From: CAJQLB01 sp905479065
GTDB lineage: Bacteria > Bacteroidota > Bacteroidia > Flavobacteriales > Flavobacteriaceae
DNA: 64,000 bases
Direction: 5' to 3'
NCBI GenBank assembly: GCA_943846735.1
Contig: OX044364.1
Location: 2,604,001 to 2,668,000, forward strand
Shown here piece by piece: positions 7,887 through 16,199 of the stretch. The first letter of the stretch is position 1. Every line of letters begins with the position of its first letter. The notes below the pieces were generated by a model that had not been told where the DNA came from, did no database searches, and was given only the letters and a program-made list of their open reading frames with translations. The translations under genes were made by a program, and so were the position numbers.

Positions 7887-9074
7887 ATGGCAAAGGCAAC
7901 TTTCGATCGTTCAAAACCACACCTTAATATAGGTACAATTGGACACGTAGATCACGGTAAAACAACTTTAACTGCTGCTATTACTAAAGTATTAGCTGAT
8001 GCAGGTTTTTCAGAAGCAAAATCATTCGATCAGATTGATAATGCACCTGAAGAAAAAGAAAGAGGTATCACAATTAATACATCACACGTTGAATATGCAA
8101 CACAAAATCGTCACTATGCACACGTTGACTGTCCAGGTCACGCGGATTACGTGAAAAACATGGTAACTGGTGCGGCTCAAATGGATGGTGCAATTTTAGT
8201 GGTCGCTGCGACTGATGGCCCAATGCCACAGACTCGTGAGCACATCTTGTTAGGACGTCAAGTCGGTATTCCACGTATTGTTGTATTCATGAACAAAGTG
8301 GATATGGTAGATGATGAGGAATTACTTGAATTAGTGGATATGGAGATCAGAGATCTTTTATCTTTTTACGATTATGATGGAGATAATGGACCAGTGATTG
8401 CCGGTTCTGCCTTAGGTGCTTTGAATGGAGAACAAAAGTGGGTTGACTCTGTATTGGAATTAATGGAATCTGTAGATAATTGGATCGAAGAGCCGTTAAG
8501 AGAAGTTGATAAAGACTTTTTGATGCCAATCGAGGATGTATTCTCAATTACAGGTCGAGGTACAGTAGCTACTGGTCGTATTGAAACAGGTATTGCCAAT
8601 ACAGGTGATGCAGTTGATATTATTGGTATGGGAGCTGAAAAATTAGCATCTACTATAACGGGTATTGAAATGTTTCGTCAAATATTAGATAGAGGTGAAG
8701 CAGGAGATAATGCAGGTATCTTATTGAGAGGTATTGAAAAAACTCAAATTTCAAGAGGTATGGTTATTTGTAAGCCAGGCTCTGTAACACCACACGCAAA
8801 GTTCAAAGCTGAGGTGTATATTTTGAAAAAAGAAGAGGGTGGTCGTCACACACCATTCCACAATAACTATCGTCCACAGTTTTACGTTCGTACAACAGAC
8901 GTTACAGGTAACATTGGTTTGCCTGATGGAGTTGAGATGGTTATGCCTGGTGATAACTTAACAATTAACGTTGAGTTAATACAGCCAATTGCAATGAATG
9001 TTGGATTACGTTTCGCGATTCGTGAAGGTGGTAGAACTGTTGGAGCTGGTCAGGTTACTGAGATTTTAGACTAA
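7887..9074 (+). CDS. tuf: Elongation factor Tu
   Basis: The 395-residue GTPase delivers aminoacyl-tRNA to the ribosome. G1 is GHVDHGKT (about 19-26), G3 is DCPGHADY, G4 is NKVD, and domains 2 and 3 follow at the standard length. The leader before the ATG is A/T-rich with no SD. Placement after tRNA-Thr and before tRNA-Trp, secE and nusG is the widespread bacterial arrangement. Confidence 0.99.
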   Translation: MAKATFDRSKPHLNIGTIGHVDHGKTTLTAAITKVLADAGFSEAKSFDQIDNAPEEKERGITINTSHVEYATQNRHYAHVDCPGHADYVKNMVTGAAQMDGAILVVAATDGPMPQTREHILLGRQVGIPRIVVFMNKVDMVDDEELLELVDMEIRDLLSFYDYDGDNGPVIAGSALGALNGEQKWVDSVLELMESVDNWIEEPLREVDKDFLMPIEDVFSITGRGTVATGRIETGIANTGDAVDIIGMGAEKLASTITGIEMFRQILDRGEAGDNAGILLRGIEKTQISRGMVICKPGSVTPHAKFKAEVYILKKEEGGRHTPFHNNYRPQFYVRTTDVTGNIGLPDGVEMVMPGDNLTINVELIQPIAMNVGLRFAIREGGRTVGAGQVTEILD

Positions 9075-9096
9075 TTAAAAGTTAGTATATAAAGTG

Positions 9097-9125
9097 AAGG
9101 CGTTTCGATTTTTTCGAAATGCCTT
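9097..9125 (+). other. Hairpin between tuf and tRNA-Trp
   Basis: AAGGCGTTTCGA and TCGAAATGCCTT form a 12-bp stem (one G-U) with a TTTT loop 22 bases after tuf. No T run follows, so it is more likely an mRNA 3'-end or RNA-processing signal that separates tuf from tRNA-Trp than a strong intrinsic terminator. Confidence 0.5.
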
Positions 9126-9136
9126 GACTTATATTT

Positions 9137-9209
9137 ACGGGTTTAGCTCAGTTGGTAGAGCACTGGTCTCCAAAACCAGGTGTCGGGAGTTCGAGTCTCT
9201 CAACCCGTG
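9137..9209 (+). tRNA. tRNA-Trp (anticodon CCA)
   Basis: Acceptor ACGGGTT/AACCCGT, anticodon stem CTGGT/ACCAG with loop CTCCAAA (anticodon CCA), and T arm GGGAG-TTCGAGT-CTCTC. The discriminator is G9209. It lies between tuf and secE. Confidence 0.97.
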
Positions 9210-9274
9210 CTATAAAATACAGGTTGAGAAAGTTAATTTGATAAGAAAGATCTTAATCGATAAAAATATATAAC

Positions 9275-9469
9275 ATGGCAGGAATTGTTAATTACATAAA
9301 AGAATCGTTTGATGAATTAAAAAATCATGTGAGTTGGCCAACTTTAGCTGAGGCTCAAAGTTTGACCATTCTTGTTGCGGTTTTTTCAATTATATTTTCT
9401 TTAGCCATATGGGGTGTTGACACCGTATTTAGTGGAATAATTAAAGAATATTTTAACTTATTAAAATAG
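9275..9469 (+). CDS. secE: Preprotein translocase subunit SecE
   Basis: A 64-residue protein with an amphipathic cytoplasmic helix containing FDELKNHVSWPTLAEAQ, including the conserved W-P motif, then one membrane helix (about 30-52). SecE clamps SecY in the SecYEG channel. Length is typical for the single-helix type. The gene is 10 bases before nusG, as in most bacteria. Confidence 0.96.
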   Translation: MAGIVNYIKESFDELKNHVSWPTLAEAQSLTILVAVFSIIFSLAIWGVDTVFSGIIKEYFNLLK

Positions 9470-9479
9470 GTATTTAGTT

Positions 9480-10037
9480 ATGGCAGAGAATAGTACTGAC
9501 AAAAAATGGTATGTAGTTAGGGCGGTAAGTGGTCAAGAAAATAAGATCAAAGCGTATATTGAAAATGAGATCGCAAGGTTAGGACTTTCGGATTTCGTAG
9601 AACAAGTACTAGTTCCTACTGAAAAAGTCATTCAGATCCGAAAAGGGAAAAAGGTGAATAAAGAAAAAGTTTATTTCCCAGGATACATTATGATTCAAGC
9701 GAATCTTAGTGGTGAAATACCTCATATTATCAAGTCGATAACTAATGTTATTGGATTTTTAGGTGAAACAAAGGGAGGAGATCCTGTTCCATTGCGTCAA
9801 TCTGAAGTGAATAGAATGTTAGGAAAAGTGGATGAGCTTTCAATTGAAGCCGACGCTAATGTGGCTATACCATTTGTAAAAGGACAAACAGTGAAAGTTA
9901 TCGATGGTCCTTTCAACGGTTTTGACGGTACCATTGAAAATATTAATGAAGAAAAGCGGAAACTTGAAGTGATGGTCAAGATTTTTGGTAGAAAAACACC
10001 ACTGGAATTGAGTTACATGCAAGTTGAAAAAGTATAA
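9480..10037 (+). CDS. nusG: Transcription termination/antitermination factor NusG
   Basis: The 185-residue protein begins KKWYVVRAVSGQENKIKAYI, the NGN domain that binds RNA polymerase, with YFPGYIMIQ near residue 64. It ends in a KOW domain (VKVIDGPFNGFDGTIENIN). NusG links RNA polymerase to ribosomes or Rho. It is in the secE-nusG-rplKAJL-rpoBC series and 72 bases from rplK. Confidence 0.97.
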   Translation: MAENSTDKKWYVVRAVSGQENKIKAYIENEIARLGLSDFVEQVLVPTEKVIQIRKGKKVNKEKVYFPGYIMIQANLSGEIPHIIKSITNVIGFLGETKGGDPVPLRQSEVNRMLGKVDELSIEADANVAIPFVKGQTVKVIDGPFNGFDGTIENINEEKRKLEVMVKIFGRKTPLELSYMQVEKV

Positions 10038-10109
10038 TAATTGTTACATAGATAAGATTGTTTTTATCGCTTCCAAATGTTAAAGACAAGTTGAATTAAA
10101 TTATTAAAA

Positions 10110-10550
10110 ATGGCAAAAGAGTTAGGAAAAGTAGTTAAGCTACAAGTAAGGGGAGGTGCAGCGAATCCGTCGCCACCGGTTGGACCCGCTTTAGGTGCCG
10201 CTGGAGTAAATATCATGGAGTTTTGCAAGCAGTTTAATGCTAGAACTCAAGATAAACCTGGAAAGGTTTTACCTGTCGTGATATCGGTTTATAAAGACAA
10301 ATCTTTTGATTTTGTCATTAAAACTCCTCCTGCAGCAGTACAATTATTAGAAGCGGCCAAAGTAAAAAAGGGTTCAGGTGAACCAAACAGGAAAAAAGTT
10401 GCGAAAGTAACTTGGGATCAGGTTAGAACAATTGCTGAAGACAAAATGGTAGATTTAAACGCGTTTACTATTGGTTCTGCCATGAAAATGGTTGCAGGTA
10501 CTGCAAGATCAATGGGGATAACTGTAAGAGGTGGTGAAGCACCTAATTAA
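10110..10550 (+). CDS. rplK: 50S ribosomal protein uL11
   Basis: The 146-residue protein contains the uL11 signature GAANPSPPVGPALGAAGVNI near the N-terminus and the RNA-binding C-terminal domain (GTARSMGI). It binds the GTPase-associated centre of 23S rRNA. The gene leads the rplKAJL run and is 18 bases before rplA. Confidence 0.98.
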   Translation: MAKELGKVVKLQVRGGAANPSPPVGPALGAAGVNIMEFCKQFNARTQDKPGKVLPVVISVYKDKSFDFVIKTPPAAVQLLEAAKVKKGSGEPNRKKVAKVTWDQVRTIAEDKMVDLNAFTIGSAMKMVAGTARSMGITVRGGEAPN

Positions 10551-10568
10551 TCTAAATTATTTTTTGAA

Positions 10569-11258
10569 ATGGCAAGATTAACAAGAAAACAGAAAGAAGC
10601 AGTTGCTAAAATAGACAAAACAAAGTTGTATTCAGTAGATGAAGCATCAGCGTTGATAAAGGAGATTTCAAATGAAAAATTTGACGCTTCTGTAGATTTA
10701 GCTGTTCGTTTAGGTGTAGATCCAAGAAAAGCGAACCAAATGGTGAGAGGTGTTGTATCTCTTCCTCATGGAACTGGAAAGGATATGAAGGTTTTAGCAT
10801 TAGTTACACCCGATAAAGAAGCAGAAGCAAAAGATGCTGGTGCTGATTATGTTGGCTTAGACGAGTACCTTGACAAAATTAAAGGTGGTTGGACTGATGT
10901 TGATGTCATCATTACAATGCCAAGTGTGATGGGTAAATTAGGGCCATTAGGACGTGTCCTTGGACCAAGAGGCTTAATGCCAAACCCAAAGACTGGTACA
11001 GTAACGATGGATGTTGCCAAAGCGGTAACAGAAGTAAAAGCTGGTAAAATTGACTTCAAAGTAGACAAAACAGGAATTGTACATGCTGCAATTGGAAAAT
11101 CGTCATTTAGTGCTGATAAAATCGCAGGTAATGCTCAAGAGTTACTGTCTACACTAATGAAGTTAAAGCCTACAACGGCAAAAGGTGTTTACGTTAAGAG
11201 TATTGCAATGTCTAGCACCATGAGTCCAAGTGTAGCGATTAATCCAAAAATTGACTAA
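10569..11258 (+). CDS. rplA: 50S ribosomal protein uL1
   Basis: The 229-residue protein has the uL1 core (GRVLGPRGLMPNPKTGTV, about residues 120-137). It forms the L1 stalk at the ribosomal exit site and in many bacteria represses its own rplKA mRNA. No separate operator structure was recognised here. It starts 18 bases after rplK and is followed 18 bases later by rplJ. Confidence 0.98.
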   Translation: MARLTRKQKEAVAKIDKTKLYSVDEASALIKEISNEKFDASVDLAVRLGVDPRKANQMVRGVVSLPHGTGKDMKVLALVTPDKEAEAKDAGADYVGLDEYLDKIKGGWTDVDVIITMPSVMGKLGPLGRVLGPRGLMPNPKTGTVTMDVAKAVTEVKAGKIDFKVDKTGIVHAAIGKSSFSADKIAGNAQELLSTLMKLKPTTAKGVYVKSIAMSSTMSPSVAINPKID

Positions 11259-11276
11259 GCGGTAAAACTTTATATT

Positions 11277-11798
11277 ATGACAAGAGAAGAAAAATCAAAA
11301 GTAATTGAAGTACTCACCGCAGAGCTCGCTGATAATGCAAATATTTATTTAGCAGATATATCAGGATTGAATGCGGACACTACCTCAAACTTACGTCGTG
11401 CTTGTTTTAAAGCAAACGTAAGATTAGCGGTTGTGAAAAACACGTTACTTGAAAAAGCAATGGAAGCCTCTGATAGAGATTTTGGAGATCTTCCAACAGT
11501 ATTAAAAGGAAATACATCCGTGATGTATTCTGAAACTGGCAATGCACCAGCGAAAGTTATAAAAGCTTTCAGAAAGAAGTCGGATAAACCACTTTTGAAA
11601 GGAGCATTTATTGAAGAGACAATTTACTTAGGAGATGAGCAGTTAGACATGCTAGTTGATATCAAATCCAAAGAAGAATTGCTAGGAGAAATTGTAGGAT
11701 TATTACAATCACCTGCTAAGAATGTAATTTCAGCACTGAAGTCTGGTGGTGGAACCATAGCAGGAATCATTAAAACACTATCTGAAAAAGAAGGATAG
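11277..11798 (+). CDS. rplJ: 50S ribosomal protein uL10
   Basis: A 173-residue protein starting MTREEKSKVIEVLTAELADN, with the uL10 core NLRRACFKANVRLAVVKNTLLEKA. uL10 is the base of the stalk that carries bL12 dimers. The gap from rplA is only 18 bases, too short for the long L10-leader regulatory structure known from E. coli. Confidence 0.97.
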   Translation: MTREEKSKVIEVLTAELADNANIYLADISGLNADTTSNLRRACFKANVRLAVVKNTLLEKAMEASDRDFGDLPTVLKGNTSVMYSETGNAPAKVIKAFRKKSDKPLLKGAFIEETIYLGDEQLDMLVDIKSKEELLGEIVGLLQSPAKNVISALKSGGGTIAGIIKTLSEKEG

Positions 11799-11863
11799 TT
11801 TAAAAAAAGTACGCACTTTATTACAATTATATTATTATTAAAAAATTATTAAAACGATAGAAA

Positions 11864-12238
11864 ATGGCAGATTTAAAAGATTTCGCAGAACAATTAGTTA
11901 ACCTTACTGTAAAAGAAGTAAATGAGTTAGCAACTATATTAAAAGACGAGTATGGTATCGAGCCTGCTGCTGCTGCTGCAGTTGCTGTTGCTGGTCCTGC
12001 TGGTGGTGGTGAAGCTGAAGAAGCTCAAACAGAATTTGATGTAATCCTTAAAGCAGCAGGAGGCTCTAAGTTGGCTGTTGTTAAATTAGTTAAAGAATTA
12101 ACTGGTTTAGGATTGAAAGAAGCTAAAGGTTTAGTTGATGATGCACCAAGCGCTATTAAAGAAGGTGTTTCAAAAGATGAAGCTGAAGGTTTAAAAACTT
12201 CTTTAGAAGAAGCAGGAGCTGAAGTTGAGCTTAAGTAA
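11864..12238 (+). CDS. rplL: 50S ribosomal protein bL12 (L7/L12)
   Basis: The 124-residue acidic stalk protein has an N-terminal dimerisation domain, an Ala/Gly-rich hinge (AAAAAVAVAGPAGGG) at about residues 37-51, and the factor-binding C-terminal domain with KLAVVKLVKELTGLGLKEAK. It recruits and activates translational GTPases. The AT-rich 5' leader has no SD even though this is among the most highly translated proteins. Confidence 0.98.
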   Translation: MADLKDFAEQLVNLTVKEVNELATILKDEYGIEPAAAAAVAVAGPAGGGEAEEAQTEFDVILKAAGGSKLAVVKLVKELTGLGLKEAKGLVDDAPSAIKEGVSKDEAEGLKTSLEEAGAEVELK

Positions 12239-12260
12239 GCTTAACCAACCTACAAATTAT

Positions 12261-12302
12261 GGTTTAGGTCTGGAGTATAGTCTCTAGGACCTAAACCCTT
12301 TT
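12261..12302 (+). terminator. Hairpin between rplL and rpoB (partial terminator/attenuator)
   Basis: GGTTTAGGTC (12261-12270) pairs perfectly with GACCTAAACC (12288-12297) and is followed by CTTTT. It lies 22 bases after rplL, and rpoB follows 58 bases later with no obvious new promoter. In E. coli a partial terminator at the same place lowers rpoBC expression relative to ribosomal proteins; the same role is inferred here. Confidence 0.75.
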
Positions 12303-12360
12303 GTGTATATAATTGTTATGTGCACGTAAAATTATTTTTTAATCATAAATTCGTCCGTCG

Positions 12361-15300
12361 ATGTTAGCAACACAAGCTGAAAGATTAAATTTCTCATCTA
12401 TAATTAATAGAACAGAATATCCTGATTTCTTAGATATTCAGATTAAATCCTTCCAGGATTTTTTCCAGTTAGAGACAAAATCAGAAGAAAGAGGTGATGA
12501 AGGTTTATACAATACCTTCATGGAGAACTTCCCGATTACAGATACGCGTAATCAATTTGTTTTGGAGTTTTTGGATTATTTTATCGATCCTCCAAGATAC
12601 ACAATAGAAGAATGTATAGAACGAGGTCTAACTTACAGTGTGCCACTGAAAGCTAGACTAAAGTTGTATTGTACAGATCCTGAACACGAGGATTTTGAAA
12701 CTATAGTTCAAGATGTATATTTGGGAACTATTCCTTACATGACCCCAAGTGGAACCTTCTGTATTAACGGAGCAGAACGAGTGGTTGTTTCTCAATTACA
12801 TCGATCACCTGGAGTATTTTTTGGCCAATCTTTTCACGCTAATGGAACGAAATTGTATTCAGCAAGAGTCATTCCTTTTAAAGGTTCATGGATTGAATTT
12901 GCGACGGATATTAATTCAGTCATGTATGCTTACATTGACAGAAAGAAAAAATTACCAGTTACGACACTATTTAGAGCTATTGGCTTTGAGAGAGATAAAG
13001 ATATCCTTGAAATTTTTGATCTAGCAGAAGAGGTTAAAGTTTCCAAGTCAGGACTTAAAAAAGTAATTGGAAGAAAACTAGCGGCGAGAGTTTTAAACAC
13101 ATGGCATGAAGATTTTGTTGATGAGGATACAGGTGAAGTTGTGTCAATTGAAAGAAATGAAATTGTTTTAGACCGTGACACGGTTGTTGATAAAGAAAAT
13201 ATTGAGGAAATTCTTGAAGCTGGTGTAAAGACCATTCTGCTGCACAAAGAAATTTCACAGCAAGGAGATTATGCTATCATCCACAATACGTTACAGAAAG
13301 ATCCAACCAATTCTGAAAAAGAAGCAGTTGAGCATATCTACCGTCAGCTTCGAAACGCTGAGCCGCCAGATGAAGAAACAGCAAGAGGTATTATTGATAA
13401 ATTGTTCTTTAGTGACCAGCGTTACAACCTAGGTGAGGTAGGTCGTTACAGAATGAATAAAAAATTACAATTAGATATCGGAATGGACAAACAAGTTTTG
13501 ACCAAAGAGGATATCATTACGATTGTAAAATATTTAATTGAACTAATTAACTCAAAAGCAGAAATTGATGATATCGATCACTTATCTAACCGTCGTGTTA
13601 GAACAGTAGGAGAGCAATTATCATCACAATTTGGTGTCGGTCTTGCTAGAATGGCGAGAACCATAAGAGAACGTATGAACGTTCGAGACAATGAAGTTTT
13701 TACTCCCATCGATTTGATTAATGCGAAGACGTTATCTTCAGTCATTAACTCGTTTTTTGGTACCAACCAGCTGTCTCAGTTTATGGATCAAACAAATCCG
13801 TTAGCCGAGATTACACACAAACGTCGTTTGTCTGCTCTTGGACCAGGAGGACTGTCAAGAGAAAGAGCTGGATTTGAGGTTCGAGATGTGCATTACACGC
13901 ATTATGGGCGTCTTTGTCCTATTGAAACTCCAGAAGGTCCAAACATTGGTTTGATATCTTCACTATCAGTGTATGCGAAAGTAAATTCAATGGGCTTTAT
14001 TGAAACACCTTATCGTCCGGTGACTGATGGAGTTGTTGACATAAAAAGTGATCCAATATATTTGAGTGCTGAAGAGGAGGAAGAGAAGATGATTGCTCAA
14101 GCAACTATTGAGGTAGATGATAAAGGGAAAATTCTTCATGATAAGGTCATTGCTCGTCAGGAAGGTGACTTCCCTGTTATAGATCCTAGCGGTCTTCATT
14201 ATACAGATGTTGCACCAAATCAAATTTCTTCAATATCAGCATCATTGATACCGTTTTTAGAACATGATGATGCAAACAGAGCCTTGATGGGATCAAATAT
14301 GATGCGTCAAGCAGTGCCGTTATTATTGCCGGAATCTCCGATTGTAGGGACTGGGTTAGAGCGTCAAGTTGCCTCAGATTCTCGAGTTTTAGTGAACGCT
14401 GCTGGTGATGGTGCTGTAGAATATGTTGATGCTAATGAAATTGTCATCAAATATGATCGTACAGATGAAGAAGCTCTAGTAAGTTTTGATTCTGATACAG
14501 TAACCTATCCATTGACAAAATTTAGAAAAACAAATCAAGGAACTTCGGTTAATTTGAAAGCCATTGTTCAAAAAGGGGATAAGGTTGCTAAAGGTCAAGT
14601 ATTATGTGAAGGTTATGCCACACAGGCGGGAGAATTAGCTCTTGGTAGAAATATGAAGGTTGCTTTTATGCCATGGAAGGGGTATAATTTTGAGGACGCC
14701 ATAGTGATTTCGGAAAAAGTGGTTAGAAATGATGTATTCACGTCCATTCATATTGATGAGTACTCTTTGGAGGTTCGAGATACAAAACTAGGTAATGAAG
14801 AATTAACAAATGATATTCCAAATGTTTCAGAGGAGGCTACAAAAGATCTTGATGAAAATGGAATGATTCGAGTTGGTGCTGAAATTAAACCTGGAGATAT
14901 ATTAATTGGTAAAATAACACCAAAAGGAGAAAGCGATCCAACACCAGAAGAAAAATTACTTCGGGCTATATTTGGAGACAAAGCAGGAGATGTGAAAGAT
15001 GCATCTTTAAAGGCTTCTCCGTCATTACACGGTGTTGTAATTAATAAAAAATTATTCGCTAGGGCGATTAAAGACAAGCGAAAAAGAGCAAAAGATAAGG
15101 AAGATATCATTCAGCTTGAGGATATTTATGACAATAAGTTTGATGACTTAAAAGCAATTCTTGTTGATAAGTTGTTCGCCATTGTAGGTGGTAAAACTGC
15201 TCAAGGTATTCAAAATGACTTAGGAGAAGAAGTATTCCCTAAGGGTAAAAAGTTTACACTTAAGATGTTAAATGCCGTTGATGATTATGCGCATTTAGTA

Positions 15301-16173
15301 GCAGGAAAGTGGACAACAGACAAGCATACTAACAAACTTGTAGCAGATCTTATTCATAATTATAAGATTAAAGAGAACGATTTACAAGGATCTTTGCGTC
15401 GAGAAAAATTTACAATTTCGGTTGGGGATGAGTTACCTGCAGGGATTATTAAATTGGCAAAAGTTTACATCGCTAAAAAACGTAAGTTAAAGGTAGGGGA
15501 TAAAATGGCGGGACGACACGGTAACAAGGGTATTGTTGCAAGAATTGTTCGTCAAGAAGATATGCCATTCTTAGAAGACGGTACGCCAGTTGATATTGTT
15601 CTGAATCCTTTAGGAGTTCCTTCGCGAATGAATATTGGTCAAATCTACGAGACTGTTCTAGGATGGGCAGGTCAAAAGTTAAATCGTAAATACGCGACGC
15701 CAATTTTTGATGGTGCTACAATTGATCAGATTAACGGATTTACGGATGAAGCAGGTATTCCTAGATATGGTCATACTTATTTGTATGATGGAGGTACTGG
15801 TGATCGTTTTGATCAACCAGCGACCGTTGGTGTTATCTACATGTTAAAATTAGGTCACATGGTCGATGATAAAATGCATGCTCGTTCGATAGGACCATAC
15901 TCACTCATTACGCAACAACCTCTTGGTGGTAAAGCACAATTTGGAGGTCAACGTTTTGGTGAAATGGAGGTTTGGGCTCTAGAAGCATATGGAGCATCCA
16001 GTACTCTTCGTGAGATACTAACAGTTAAATCGGATGATGTTATTGGTAGAGCCAAAACATACGAAGCAATTGTTAAGGGAGAGCCGATGCCTGAACCGGG
16101 ACTACCAGAATCATTCAACGTGTTAATGCACGAATTGAAAGGTCTTGGATTAGACATTAGATTAGAAGAGTAA
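12361..16173 (+). CDS. rpoB: DNA-directed RNA polymerase subunit beta
   Basis: The 1270-residue beta subunit is full length for Bacteroidota. The rifampicin region (FFGTNQLSQFMDQTNPLAEITHKRRLSALGPGG) carries the usual wild-type residues. The C-terminus with RFGEMEVWALEAYGA and the end segment is intact. It starts ATGTTAGCAACACAAGCTG with no SD. It is 26 bases before rpoC. Confidence 0.99.
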   Translation: MLATQAERLNFSSIINRTEYPDFLDIQIKSFQDFFQLETKSEERGDEGLYNTFMENFPITDTRNQFVLEFLDYFIDPPRYTIEECIERGLTYSVPLKARLKLYCTDPEHEDFETIVQDVYLGTIPYMTPSGTFCINGAERVVVSQLHRSPGVFFGQSFHANGTKLYSARVIPFKGSWIEFATDINSVMYAYIDRKKKLPVTTLFRAIGFERDKDILEIFDLAEEVKVSKSGLKKVIGRKLAARVLNTWHEDFVDEDTGEVVSIERNEIVLDRDTVVDKENIEEILEAGVKTILLHKEISQQGDYAIIHNTLQKDPTNSEKEAVEHIYRQLRNAEPPDEETARGIIDKLFFSDQRYNLGEVGRYRMNKKLQLDIGMDKQVLTKEDIITIVKYLIELINSKAEIDDIDHLSNRRVRTVGEQLSSQFGVGLARMARTIRERMNVRDNEVFTPIDLINAKTLSSVINSFFGTNQLSQFMDQTNPLAEITHKRRLSALGPGGLSRERAGFEVRDVHYTHYGRLCPIETPEGPNIGLISSLSVYAKVNSMGFIETPYRPVTDGVVDIKSDPIYLSAEEEEEKMIAQATIEVDDKGKILHDKVIARQEGDFPVIDPSGLHYTDVAPNQISSISASLIPFLEHDDANRALMGSNMMRQAVPLLLPESPIVGTGLERQVASDSRVLVNAAGDGAVEYVDANEIVIKYDRTDEEALVSFDSDTVTYPLTKFRKTNQGTSVNLKAIVQKGDKVAKGQVLCEGYATQAGELALGRNMKVAFMPWKGYNFEDAIVISEKVVRNDVFTSIHIDEYSLEVRDTKLGNEELTNDIPNVSEEATKDLDENGMIRVGAEIKPGDILIGKITPKGESDPTPEEKLLRAIFGDKAGDVKDASLKASPSLHGVVINKKLFARAIKDKRKRAKDKEDIIQLEDIYDNKFDDLKAILVDKLFAIVGGKTAQGIQNDLGEEVFPKGKKFTLKMLNAVDDYAHLVAGKWTTDKHTNKLVADLIHNYKIKENDLQGSLRREKFTISVGDELPAGIIKLAKVYIAKKRKLKVGDKMAGRHGNKGIVARIVRQEDMPFLEDGTPVDIVLNPLGVPSRMNIGQIYETVLGWAGQKLNRKYATPIFDGATIDQINGFTDEAGIPRYGHTYLYDGGTGDRFDQPATVGVIYMLKLGHMVDDKMHARSIGPYSLITQQPLGGKAQFGGQRFGEMEVWALEAYGASSTLREILTVKSDDVIGRAKTYEAIVKGEPMPEPGLPESFNVLMHELKGLGLDIRLEE

Positions 16174-16199
16174 TTAATTCATTATCACAACCATTTATT

